A stretch of DNA of 5,740 bases from a bacterium (GCA_021107695.1 JAIOSI010000172.1:1-5740), one strand, 5' to 3'. Shown: positions 1 to 5,008, counted from the first letter of the stretch. Notes: generated from the sequence alone by a model not told the origin. A program made the numbers and translations.

Positions 1-3
1 GCA

Positions 4-26
4 GGGCGGACACAGGTCCGCCCCTA
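4..26. repeat. Hairpin repeat with CCCCTAC edge
   Basis: GGGCGGAC (4-11) and GTCCGCCC (16-23) form a perfect 8-bp stem with the loop ACAG. The element ends in CCCCTACA, which on the other strand reads TGTAGGGG. The same edge borders the hairpins at 139-165 and 5055-5093. There is no T-run after it, so it is not an intrinsic terminator. I infer a dispersed intergenic palindromic repeat; the window edge may cut its left side. Confidence 0.6.
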
Positions 27-53
27 CAAAATCTTGCGAATCTTAGTCCTGTC

Positions 54-104
54 TCTCTCTCCCCACTGGGGAGGGGACTCGTCCCACGGGCTAGGGTGAG
101 GGGC
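54..104 (-). repeat. CTCTCCC/GGGTGAGGGGC dispersed repeat, copy 1
   Basis: This copy opens with CTCTCTCCCC and closes with GGGTGAGGGGC. The reverse complement of 2593-2627 has the same opening and the same closing 11 bases. Copy 1 differs by about 12 extra bases (around 80-92) in the middle. Strand is assigned relative to copy 2. Such C-rich/G-rich repeats are common spacers in environmental bacteria; no function is shown. Confidence 0.6.
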
Positions 105-138
105 AGGGCGGCTAATGGGGATCTATTTTTGATTTTCC

Positions 139-165
139 GGCGGGCATTAAAATACCCGCCCTACA
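139..165. repeat. Hairpin repeat GGCGGG-N10-CCCGCC with CCCTAC edge
   Basis: GGCGGG (139-144) pairs with CCCGCC (155-160). ATT (146-148) can pair with AAT (151-153) after a C/A mismatch. It is followed by CTACA, so the minus strand reads TGTAGGGCGGG, the same edge as the repeat at 4-26. It lies in non-coding DNA and has no T-run. Confidence 0.6.
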
Positions 166-221
166 CAAACCACGCAATATCTACCACATTAGCCATTCTC
201 ACGACCTAATTGCGTAAGCAA

Positions 222-275
222 GGTGCAACGCCTGGCGGCAGCATGATGCTGCACCCACCACCGACCTTCGGTCGG
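222..275. repeat. Compound palindrome cluster
   Basis: GCAGCAT (238-244) and ATGCTGC (246-252) form a near-perfect palindrome. GGTGCA (222-227) can alternatively pair with TGCACC (250-255) and enclose it. CCGACC (261-266) and GGTCGG (270-275) form a second 6-bp stem with the loop TTC. This looks like one more intergenic repeat unit. No RNA family is recognised. Confidence 0.5.
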
Positions 276-295
276 AACATTTTGAAAAAGTCTAT

Positions 296-317
296 CTTAC
301 AAAACGAGATTTGTAAG
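296..317. repeat. 8-bp inverted repeat CTTACAAA/TTTGTAAG
   Basis: CTTACAAA (296-303) and TTTGTAAG (310-317) form a perfect 8-bp stem with a 6-base loop. No U-tract follows on the + strand. On the - strand a T-run begins about nine bases past the stem, too far for a good terminator. Function unknown; it could be a protein-binding site or part of a repeat. Confidence 0.45.
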
Positions 318-405
318 CGACCATCGTGAGCGGATGACCGTGGCTGTTTTTATGAAACCTGAGTCTGTCTAATCGCGAAACTGTGATGCAACGCACCGCG
401 TTGCC

Positions 406-414
406 TGTTATAAT
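406..414 (+). promoter_or_regulatory. Extended -10 promoter for the pseudouridine synthase
   Basis: TGTTATAAT is a perfect sigma70 extended -10 (TG at 406-407, TATAAT at 409-414). There is no good -35 about 17 bases upstream, as expected for the extended class. The -10 ends only six bases before the ATG at 421, so transcription should begin at or next to the start codon and give a leaderless or nearly leaderless mRNA. Confidence 0.65.
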
Positions 415-420
415 GGCGGC

Positions 421-591
421 ATGAGTGAGCGTCTGCAAAAGCTTATCGCCCGGGCGGGGATCTGTAGTCGAAGAGCCGCCGAGGAGCTGATCCGTGCTGG
501 TAAGGTCAAGGTGGACGGACGGCTGGCAAAGATCGGTCAGTCCGCCGACCCTGTCCGCCAGCGAATTACCGTTGATGGTAAACCCTTATAG
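421..591 (+). pseudogene. S4 RNA-binding domain, N-terminal part of an RluB-type pseudouridine synthase cut by in-frame TAG
   Basis: Reading from ATG 421 gives 56 residues beginning MSERLQKLIARAGICSRRAA, the classic S4 domain that opens RsuA/RluB-family enzymes and docks them on rRNA. It continues through a GKVKVDG turn to VDGKPL and then meets TAG at 589-591. The next codon, GTG 592, is in the same frame and starts the catalytic domain, so a single codon separates two halves that are normally one protein. In relatives this spot is a variable linker residue before the (Y/F)LLL-KPRG strand. Either the gene carries a nonsense mutation or sequence error, or the S4 domain is made as a separate small protein. 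The start is chosen for the family-typical N-terminus and the -10 box just upstream; no strong Shine-Dalgarno is visible. Confidence 0.8.
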
Positions 592-1176
592 GTGCCGAAG
601 AGGTTCCACTATCTACTGCTCTACAAGCCTCGCGGGGTCATCACCAGCCTTCATGACGAGCGGGAACGCTCAGACCTTCGCTCGCTGTTGAAAGACTTCC
701 CCCATCGGGTCTTTCCGGTGGGCAGGCTCGACCGACGGAGCGAGGGGCTGCTGCTGCTCACCGACAACGGCAATCTGGCGGCAAAGCTGCTCCACCCACG
801 CTATCACGTCGTCCGGCGGTACCGGGTAACGGTGCAGGGCAACGTCTCGAATGCCGCTCTCAGCAAGCTCGCCGAGGGTGTGGAGCTGGAGGATGGCATC
901 ACCCTGCCAGCGGGGGTGAAGCTGGTGGAGCGGACTCCCGACCGCAGTCGTTTTTTGATCGACCTCTTCGAGGGTCGCAATCGGCAGATTCGGCGGATGT
1001 GCGAGGCGTTGGGCTATAAGGTGGTGCGGCTGATTCGGGAGAAGTTCGGGATCATCGAGATAGGCAATCTGGCTCCGGGTAAGTGGCGCAAGCTGCGGGA
1101 GGGTGAGGTTGAGCAGCTGCGCAACGAACTCCGTGGCGCGCGGCGCAGCCTGAATCGAGAACAAGACAGTAAGTAA
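592..1176 (+). CDS. rluB: RsuA/RluB-family 16S/23S rRNA pseudouridine synthase, catalytic domain
   Basis: This is the catalytic body of a cytoplasmic enzyme that isomerises a specific uridine in ribosomal RNA to pseudouridine. Visible family motifs are YLLLYKPRGVITS (residues 7-19), GRLDRRSEGLLLLTDNG with the catalytic aspartate at residue 47 (codon 730-732; Ser replaces the usual Thr of the motif), HPRYHVVRRYRV, and EGRNRQIRRMCEALGYKVVRL near the C-terminus. The 194 residues match a family member lacking its S4 domain, and that domain lies directly upstream in the same frame behind a TAG codon. GTG 592 abuts the TAG, so translation of this part would need readthrough or stop-start reinitiation; I see no good Shine-Dalgarno for it. 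RluB (23S) is the best guess among RsuA/RluB/E/F, which cannot be separated here. A terminator follows. Confidence 0.88.
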   Translation: MPKRFHYLLLYKPRGVITSLHDERERSDLRSLLKDFPHRVFPVGRLDRRSEGLLLLTDNGNLAAKLLHPRYHVVRRYRVTVQGNVSNAALSKLAEGVELEDGITLPAGVKLVERTPDRSRFLIDLFEGRNRQIRRMCEALGYKVVRLIREKFGIIEIGNLAPGKWRKLREGEVEQLRNELRGARRSLNREQDSK

Positions 1177-1193
1177 GCCAAAAGAAAAATAGT

Positions 1194-1218
1194 GCAGGCT
1201 CATTGAGCCTGCCTTTTT
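1194..1218 (+). terminator. Rho-independent terminator after the pseudouridine synthase
   Basis: GCAGGCTC (1194-1201) pairs perfectly with GAGCCTGC (1205-1212) around the loop ATT and is followed by C and five T (1214-1218). It begins 18 bases after the TAA stop. An A-rich run at 1180-1189 precedes the stem, so it could also work weakly on the other strand. Confidence 0.9.
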
Positions 1219-1260
1219 ATTACCCCTAGCAAGCGGGAATTATGTATTATCTGAATGATG

Positions 1261-1289
1261 TTGACGCTTTAACTATTCGGTGCTAGTAT
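1261..1289 (+). promoter_or_regulatory. Sigma70 promoter TTGACG-17-TAGTAT for the beta-barrel gene
   Basis: TTGACG (1261-1266) and TAGTAT (1284-1289) are separated by exactly 17 bases. The predicted transcription start is near 1296. This lies downstream of the GTG at 1280, which opens the longest reading frame, so that GTG cannot be the translation start of this transcript. Confidence 0.7.
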
Positions 1290-1309
1290 TGCGTCATTCT
1301 CATTCACAC

Positions 1310-1324
1310 AGGGAGCTAATCATA
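1310..1324 (+). promoter_or_regulatory. Shine-Dalgarno AGGGAG ahead of an apparent ATA start
   Basis: AGGGAG (1310-1315) lies six bases before ATA at 1322-1324, the exact place where a start codon should stand. No ATG, GTG or TTG occurs in this frame at suitable spacing. The promoter position and the signal peptide agree with this site. Confidence 0.6.
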
Positions 1325-1945
1325 CGCTACCTCATTGTCTTGCTGGTTGTTCTGTCTGCGGTCGCGAGCTTTGGCTCTTATGAACTGGAATCGGCGCGGA
1401 TAGTGGACGCTGGTCGCTTCGGAGTAACAGCCGGTGGTGTTATGCATGCTATATGGCTATACACTGGGTACGTGGCAGCTCGCTTAGGTGTGGAATACGG
1501 TCTGTTTGATAACTTTTCCCTCGGTTTTAAAGGCGATTACTCCTCGGGGGAATCTGATTCGCTTCTCAACCTAAACCTTAACCTGAAAACCAATATAGCC
1601 TTCTTCGATTTGCCAATTTATCTGGGTTTTTCTTTGGGAGGTGAGCTTAACAACCGAGTGGTAGATATTCACGACATCTACCACAATGATACGTATTTTT
1701 CACTCAGAGGCAACCTGACCCTTCAGGCGTGGTTTGTTTACCTGGGATTCACGTTCAATACAGTATTAGACGATGCGAGCAGTGGTCCAATTTCGGCAAA
1801 CCTTGGTTTAGACATTGAGTTCAATGATTATCTCAGTCTGCTGGGCGAAGTCGGAGTTTCCTTCACCAGACCATACGCTGATGTAGGACCGGGTGGTCAT
1901 TACCACTGGCCATACTATAGTCTTGGAGTAGAGTTCATCTTCTAA
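1322..1945 (+). CDS. Small outer-membrane beta-barrel protein with signal peptide, unknown function
   Basis: From ATA 1322 the product has 207 residues. Residues 2-15 (RYLIVLLVVLSAVA) are a typical Sec signal peptide with an A-V-A cleavage site after residue 15. The mature part of about 192 residues is a series of alternating polar/hydrophobic strands rich in Tyr, Phe, Leu and Gly, divided by short loops with Asn, Asp and Gly. I count eight to ten candidate strands, and the chain ends YYSLGVEFIF with the terminal Phe recognised by the BAM machinery. I recognise no specific family; an OmpA/OmpW-like eight-strand barrel is the closest shape. The frame stays open upstream to GTG 1280, but that codon lies within the promoter. 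Base use is clearly more AT-rich than the genes on either side, which may mean different expression constraints or transfer. It is transcribed alone, between a terminator and the next promoter. Confidence 0.75.
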   Translation: MRYLIVLLVVLSAVASFGSYELESARIVDAGRFGVTAGGVMHAIWLYTGYVAARLGVEYGLFDNFSLGFKGDYSSGESDSLLNLNLNLKTNIAFFDLPIYLGFSLGGELNNRVVDIHDIYHNDTYFSLRGNLTLQAWFVYLGFTFNTVLDDASSGPISANLGLDIEFNDYLSLLGEVGVSFTRPYADVGPGGHYHWPYYSLGVEFIF

Positions 1946-1973
1946 GAAACCACAGTAGCTCGCCCTGTAGTCG

Positions 1974-2002
1974 TTGACTTTGCTGGCATCGGGGGGTAAA
2001 AT
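1974..2002 (+). promoter_or_regulatory. Sigma70 promoter TTGACT-17-TAAAAT for the gamma-CA-like gene
   Basis: TTGACT (1974-1979) and TAAAAT (1997-2002) are separated by 17 bases, close to consensus at both boxes. The expected transcript starts near 2009, giving a leader of about 27 bases that contains the Shine-Dalgarno AGGAG at 2027-2031. Confidence 0.75.
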
Positions 2003-2035
2003 CCTGCGCCTGAATGTTTTCTGAGCAGGAGCCTC

Positions 2036-2560
2036 ATGCCACTCTACGACTACAGCAACCTCTCGCCCCGGATTGACGATGGAGCCTTCGTCGCTCCCAG
2101 TGCCGACCTGATCGGCGATGTGCGCCTGTCAGCGGGCAGCAGCGTTTGGTATAGCTGCGCCCTGCGGGCTGACATCGCCCATATTGAAGTCGGCGAGAAC
2201 ACCAATATCCAGGACCTCACCGTCGTCCACGTTGACGACGGTCAGCCGACGGTTATCGGCAAGAACGTAACCATCGGACATCGCGCGGTCATCCACGCTT
2301 GCACCATTGGCGATGGTGCCTTGATTGGCATGGGGGCGATTATCCTCAACGGCGCGGTTATCGGCGATGGTGCCCTGATCGCCGCCGGAGCCGTGGTCTC
2401 GCCGGGGAAGGTCATTCCCCCCGGGGCCGTGGTGATGGGCATTCCCGGCAAGGTCGTCAGGGAACTCACCCCGAAACAGCGTGAGAAACAGTGGCAGCAC
2501 GCCGAGATTTACGTCCGCCTGGGGCGCGATTACCTGCTTCAGGGACTGGATAAGATTTAA
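2036..2560 (+). CDS. Gamma-carbonic-anhydrase-like hexapeptide-repeat protein (YrdA/PaaY/CaiE family)
   Basis: The 174-residue product is a left-handed beta-helix protein of the gamma carbonic anhydrase superfamily, cytoplasmic (no signal peptide). Hexapeptide turns run from about residue 17 to 142. The metal-site pattern is intact: His65, His82 and His87, with the H-x4-H spacing of the family, match the three zinc/iron ligands of archaeal Cam. Arg44, Asp46, Gln59 and Asp60 (in RAD and TNIQD) match its conserved trimer and active-site residues. A C-terminal helix (about 144-170) packs on the helix in relatives. The family functions as trimers with sites between subunits. Members include real CO2 hydratases, thioesterases (PaaY) and proteins without known activity, so the reaction is not settled; the long acidic loop of Cam is absent here. 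The start has AGGAG four bases upstream and its own promoter. Confidence 0.9.
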   Translation: MPLYDYSNLSPRIDDGAFVAPSADLIGDVRLSAGSSVWYSCALRADIAHIEVGENTNIQDLTVVHVDDGQPTVIGKNVTIGHRAVIHACTIGDGALIGMGAIILNGAVIGDGALIAAGAVVSPGKVIPPGAVVMGIPGKVVRELTPKQREKQWQHAEIYVRLGRDYLLQGLDKI

Positions 2561-2592
2561 GCCGCAGGGGCAGGTTAAAGCCATTGGCGTTA

Positions 2593-2629
2593 GCCCCTCA
2601 CCCCAGCCCTCTCCCCAAGGGAGAGAGGG
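2593..2629 (+). repeat. CTCTCCC/GGGTGAGGGGC dispersed repeat, copy 2
   Basis: This starts GCCCCTCACCCCAGC and carries a hairpin of CTCTCCC (2609-2615) and GGGAGAG (2619-2625) with the loop CAA. It is the inverted counterpart of the copy at 54-104. It sits in the 150-base spacer between the hexapeptide protein and the TPR protein. No T-run follows, so termination is unlikely. Confidence 0.65.
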
Positions 2630-2710
2630 AGTACGGTTACGCTTTATTATTGACAGAAACGGAACATTCTACCCCCCGAATACCCGATTCTCACCAGGAG
2701 CTTTGACAAC

Positions 2711-3643
2711 ATGGCAGAAAAGCAGAACGAGACCTACCGCAACGAGAAGGAAAAACACCTCCACGAGCTGTACGACGAAGCCGATCTCCTCGATGCCCGT
2801 AAGCGGCGCACTGTGGTTATCGGGCTGATCGTTGGTATTATCGCAGTCGCTGCGCTGGTTTATGTCTTCCTCTTTATGGGCGGTCCGGCGGAATCGCCGA
2901 CCTCGTACCAGCTTGCCCTGGGGATGGCAACCTACAACATGTCCTTCATGCCCCGCTACGTGCCTTCGCCGATTGAAGGTGCCGAGCCGGTGCAGATTCC
3001 TGCTTCGCCGGAGGAGATCACCGCTGGTATCAGCGAAGCACTGGTAATCCTGAACGAAGTCGCCCTCAATCCGGGGTCGGACTTCGATCGCGATTCTGCC
3101 ACCATGTACGTTGGCATCTGCGCTCTGCAGTTGGGCGATCTCGACCAGGCGGAAGAGAAGCTGACCCTGGCTTCGACCAGTGAGTTCCCGGTCCTTGCCC
3201 GCCAGTCCGCCTTCACGCTGGGTTCTATCCTGCTGGAGCGTGGGCAGCTTGATGAAGCCTACAACCATTACGAGGGCATCGCCGCCGAAGAGGGCAATCA
3301 CCTTGTTCTCGCCGCAAAGCTGGAGATGGCAAAGATCCTCGCCTGGCAGGGTAAGAGCGCGGAGTCCAAGGCTCTCCTCGAAGAGATTGTGGAGCTTGGA
3401 CAACCCGCCGAGGGTGAAGAGGAAGATGCGATTCAGCAAGATCGCTTCGTCCTGCTGGCGGAGAACATGCTGACCACCGGTTACTACGAAACCTCGCTGA
3501 TTGACCTGATTCCGATGGAGGTCGAACTGGTGGAGGTTTCGACTCCCGAAGAGGGAGCCGCCGCTCTGGGCGCGGAGGTTGAGACCGAAGAAGAGGTAGC
3601 AGAAGCCGATGTTACTGAAGAAACAACCGAAGACGCTGAGTAA
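2711..3643 (+). CDS. Membrane-anchored tetratricopeptide-repeat protein, YfgM-like layout
   Basis: The product has 310 residues. Residues 1-33 are highly charged and end in the basic cluster RKRR. Residues 34-56 form one hydrophobic membrane span, so by the positive-inside rule the remainder lies outside the inner membrane, in the periplasm. TPR-like helix pairs are seen at about 129-157 (ALQLGDLDQAEEKL), 164-194 (LLERGQLDEAYNHY) and 197-229 (LAWQGKSAESKALL), with a possible partial one at 103-120. From about residue 262 the chain turns into a low-complexity, Glu-rich acidic tail. TM plus periplasmic TPRs is the layout of YfgM, the SecYEG/PpiD-associated protein, and the DUF2133-like TPR group, but the sequence does not prove that role. 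ATG 2711 has AGGAG (2696-2700) ten bases upstream. TTGACA at 2650 has no matching -10, so the promoter is unclear. Confidence 0.8.
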   Translation: MAEKQNETYRNEKEKHLHELYDEADLLDARKRRTVVIGLIVGIIAVAALVYVFLFMGGPAESPTSYQLALGMATYNMSFMPRYVPSPIEGAEPVQIPASPEEITAGISEALVILNEVALNPGSDFDRDSATMYVGICALQLGDLDQAEEKLTLASTSEFPVLARQSAFTLGSILLERGQLDEAYNHYEGIAAEEGNHLVLAAKLEMAKILAWQGKSAESKALLEEIVELGQPAEGEEEDAIQQDRFVLLAENMLTTGYYETSLIDLIPMEVELVEVSTPEEGAAALGAEVETEEEVAEADVTEETTEDAE

Positions 3644-3707
3644 CGGTTGGTTACGAATCCCTTCACCCCTGGGTGAGGAGTATTAACAGGCAGGAGCTGT
3701 ACCTATA

Positions 3708-3732
3708 GGGGCGTATTGCTGCAATACGCCCC
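3708..3732. repeat. Perfect 12-bp palindrome GGGGCGTATTGC-T-GCAATACGCCCC
   Basis: Bases 3708-3719 and 3721-3732 are exact reverse complements around a single T, so the hairpin would have 11 bp and the loop CTG. The left edge reads CTATAGGGGCG, close to the TGTAGGG edge of the other hairpins. It is 65 bases after the TPR stop and has no T-run, so it may stabilise a 3' end but is not a standard terminator. Confidence 0.7.
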
Positions 3733-3847
3733 GCTTCGTTTGACCTGTCAGGGATGCTATCGCAATTCTGCCTCCCCGGTCAGCGGAGGACTTGCTCAAA
3801 CGCGGGAATGAACGTTCTTCGTTTCGTGCAGGTTAATCGCAAGTCTG

Positions 3848-3884
3848 CCCCCTCAAGATGAGGGGGATGGGGGAGTTGAGGGGG
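3848..3884 (+). promoter_or_regulatory. Repeat-derived hairpin and ribosome site of galT with two alternative pairings
   Basis: CCCCCTCA (3848-3855) is perfectly complementary to TGAGGGGG at 3859-3866 (loop AGA) and equally to a second TGAGGGGG at 3877-3884. The second copy contains the Shine-Dalgarno GAGGGG, five bases before the GTG start at 3890. Pairing with the first copy leaves the ribosome site free; pairing with the second hides it. The local hairpin should be favoured. The C-rich/G-rich make-up suggests a dispersed repeat that supplies the ribosome site. Confidence 0.5.
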
Positions 3885-3889
3885 TTGAG

Positions 3890-4891
3890 GTGCCTGAATT
3901 ACGACGAGACCCGGTGATCGGTCGTTGGGTGATTATCTCCTCGGAGCGGGGGAAGCGTCCCTTGGACTTCATCCACGAGGCTGAAGAACCGACCGATGCC
4001 AGCTGCCCCTTCTGCCCGGGGAACGAAGGAATGACCCCGCCGGAGATTTTCTGCGTGCGGGAGGACGGAACGCAGCCGGACACACCGGGCTGGCAGACTC
4101 GGGTGGTAGGTAACAAGTTCCCCGCCCTGCGGATAGATGGTGATCTCAACCGCCGGGGCGAGGGGATGTTCGACCGAATGAACGGGGTCGGCGCCCATGA
4201 GGTCATCATCGAAACCCCAGATCACGATGCCCGCCTGCACCAGCTTTCGCTGGCGAACTTCCGCCATGTGGTGGAGGCGTACCGGGAGCGCATCAGCGAC
4301 CTGACTCGCGATCCCCGCTTTCGCTACATTCTGGTCTTTAAGAACGAAGGTGGGGCGGCGGGAGCCAGCCTCGACCACTCCCATTCCCAGCTCATCGCCA
4401 CGCCGATTATCCCCAAGCGGGTCAGCGAGGAACTAAACGGAGCGCGGGTCTATTACGGCTGGAAGGAACGCTGCGTCTTCTGCGATCTAATCACCCAGGA
4501 GCGGCAGGATCGGCGGCGGGTTGTCTGCGAGAACGACAGCTTCATTGCCATCGAGCCCTTCGCCCCCCGCTTTCCCTTCGAGACCTGGCTGCTGCCCAAA
4601 GACCACCGCCCCTTCTTCGAGCGAGACAACGACCTCAACCAGCTTACCGCCCTCCTCCGTGAGACCCTGCAACGCCTCTCTGTAACCCTGGGCGACCCAC
4701 CGTACAACTTCCTGATTCACAATTCCCCGGTCAACTGCCGTGGTACCGACCTCCTCGCCTACCACTGGCATATCGAGATTATGCCCAAGCTGACCCAGGT
4801 GGCAGGATTCGAGTGGGGGACGGGGTTCTACATCAACCCGACCCGCCCCGAAGATGCTGCGAAGTACCTCCGCGAGGCAGTACTGAAATAG
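3890..4891 (+). CDS. galT: GalT-family nucleotidyltransferase (galactose-1-phosphate uridylyltransferase or ADP-glucose phosphorylase-like)
   Basis: The 333-residue product is a two-domain HIT-superfamily transferase, cytoplasmic. It starts MPELRRDPVIGRWVIISSER, the standard opening of the family, which fixes GTG 3890 as the start. Zinc-site residues are Cys39 and Cys42 (CPFCPGNE), His103 (GAHEV) and His163. The active-site motif is HSHSQ (163-167) with His165 as the nucleophile that takes the nucleotidyl group. A second Cys pair (195/198, CVFC) opens the second domain, and HWHIEIMPKL with GFEWGTGFYINP closes it. The enzyme class swaps a nucleotide between a sugar-1-phosphate and UDP- or ADP-glucose. 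GASLDHSHSQ, with Ser where E. coli GalT has Pro, and the C-terminal GTGFYINP are like the plant At5g18200 ADP-glucose phosphorylase clade, so the true substrate may not be galactose-1-phosphate. No galK or galE is nearby. It ends in TAG. Confidence 0.9.
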   Translation: MPELRRDPVIGRWVIISSERGKRPLDFIHEAEEPTDASCPFCPGNEGMTPPEIFCVREDGTQPDTPGWQTRVVGNKFPALRIDGDLNRRGEGMFDRMNGVGAHEVIIETPDHDARLHQLSLANFRHVVEAYRERISDLTRDPRFRYILVFKNEGGAAGASLDHSHSQLIATPIIPKRVSEELNGARVYYGWKERCVFCDLITQERQDRRRVVCENDSFIAIEPFAPRFPFETWLLPKDHRPFFERDNDLNQLTALLRETLQRLSVTLGDPPYNFLIHNSPVNCRGTDLLAYHWHIEIMPKLTQVAGFEWGTGFYINPTRPEDAAKYLREAVLK

Positions 4892-4942
4892 TCTCAGTTT
4901 TCAATTTATATGGGAGCGAATACAGGTTTAGTCTGCCAGAGA

Positions 4943-5008
4943 CAAGGGGCTTTAGCCCCCTGCAGGTGTGGGGAGTATTTTGTTTTCACAATGGGTTGAA
5001 CCCCCTTG
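4943..5008. repeat. Compound hairpin repeat after galT
   Basis: GGGGC (4946-4950) pairs with GCCCC (4955-4959) around TTTA. GGGT (4993-4996) pairs with ACCC (5000-5003). CAAGGGG (4943-4949) is also exactly complementary to CCCCTTG (5002-5008), so the whole can fold as one long-range stem enclosing both. It lies in the 234-base non-coding spacer between galT and crcB. Weak T content follows, so it is not a confident terminator. Confidence 0.5.

Larger units (their letters stand above)
1..420. other. Non-coding repeat-rich leader region
   Basis: No convincing gene is visible on either strand over these 420 bases. The stretch holds at least five palindromes or repeats: a GGGCGGAC/GTCCGCCC hairpin (4-23), a CTCTCTCCCC-type repeat (54-104), a GGCGGG/CCCGCC hairpin (139-160), GCAGCAT/ATGCTGC (238-252) with CCGACC/GGTCGG (261-275) just after it, and CTTACAAA/TTTGTAAG (296-317). 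It ends in the promoter of the pseudouridine synthase. The very short openings present, for example 334-372, have no supporting features. Confidence 0.7.
3644..3889. other. Spacer between TPR gene and galT with two repeats
   Basis: No gene is supported in this 246-base spacer. It holds the GGGGCGTATTG palindrome (3708-3732), the CCCCCTCA hairpin leading into galT (3848-3884), and a small TCACCC/GGGTGA dyad (3663-3676). TTGACC at 3740-3745 has only a weak -10 (CAATTC at 3763), so I do not call a promoter. Confidence 0.6.

Noticed and set aside
296..317. Inverted repeat as an intrinsic terminator
   Set aside because: There is no T-run directly after the stem on either strand.
334..372. Twelve-codon ATG frame upstream of the pseudouridine synthase, as a leader peptide
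   Set aside because: It has no Shine-Dalgarno, no regulatory codon run, and lies upstream of the -10 box that drives the gene.
1..420. CRISPR array or tRNA in the leader region
   Set aside because: The palindromes differ from one another and have no regular spacing, and no cloverleaf with a T-loop motif is seen.
589..591. TAG recoded as a sense codon (pyrrolysine or alternative code)
   Set aside because: galT ends at the family-typical position with TAG (4889-4891), and reading on gives only repeat sequence until TGA at 4997. TAG therefore works as a stop here, and no recoding element is visible near 589.
670..1203. Long open frame on the minus strand across the pseudouridine synthase
   Set aside because: It is a shadow of a gene with clear motifs on the + strand; its translation resembles no known protein and it spans the terminator.
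2650..2655. TTGACA as the -35 of a TPR gene promoter
   Set aside because: The region 15-19 bases downstream is C-rich (ACCCCCCG) and offers no -10 box.
2669..3439. 256-residue minus-strand open frame over the TPR gene
   Set aside because: It has no domain pattern, lies opposite a gene with a membrane span and TPRs, and has no ribosome site of its own.
3785..3836. GGAGG followed by a short TTG frame
   Set aside because: Spacing from GGAGG to TTG is only two bases and the frame is 14 codons with no recognisable content.
3899..4384. Minus-strand open frame inside galT
   Set aside because: It is a mirror of the GC-rich galT codons, and the + strand carries all the zinc and active-site motifs.
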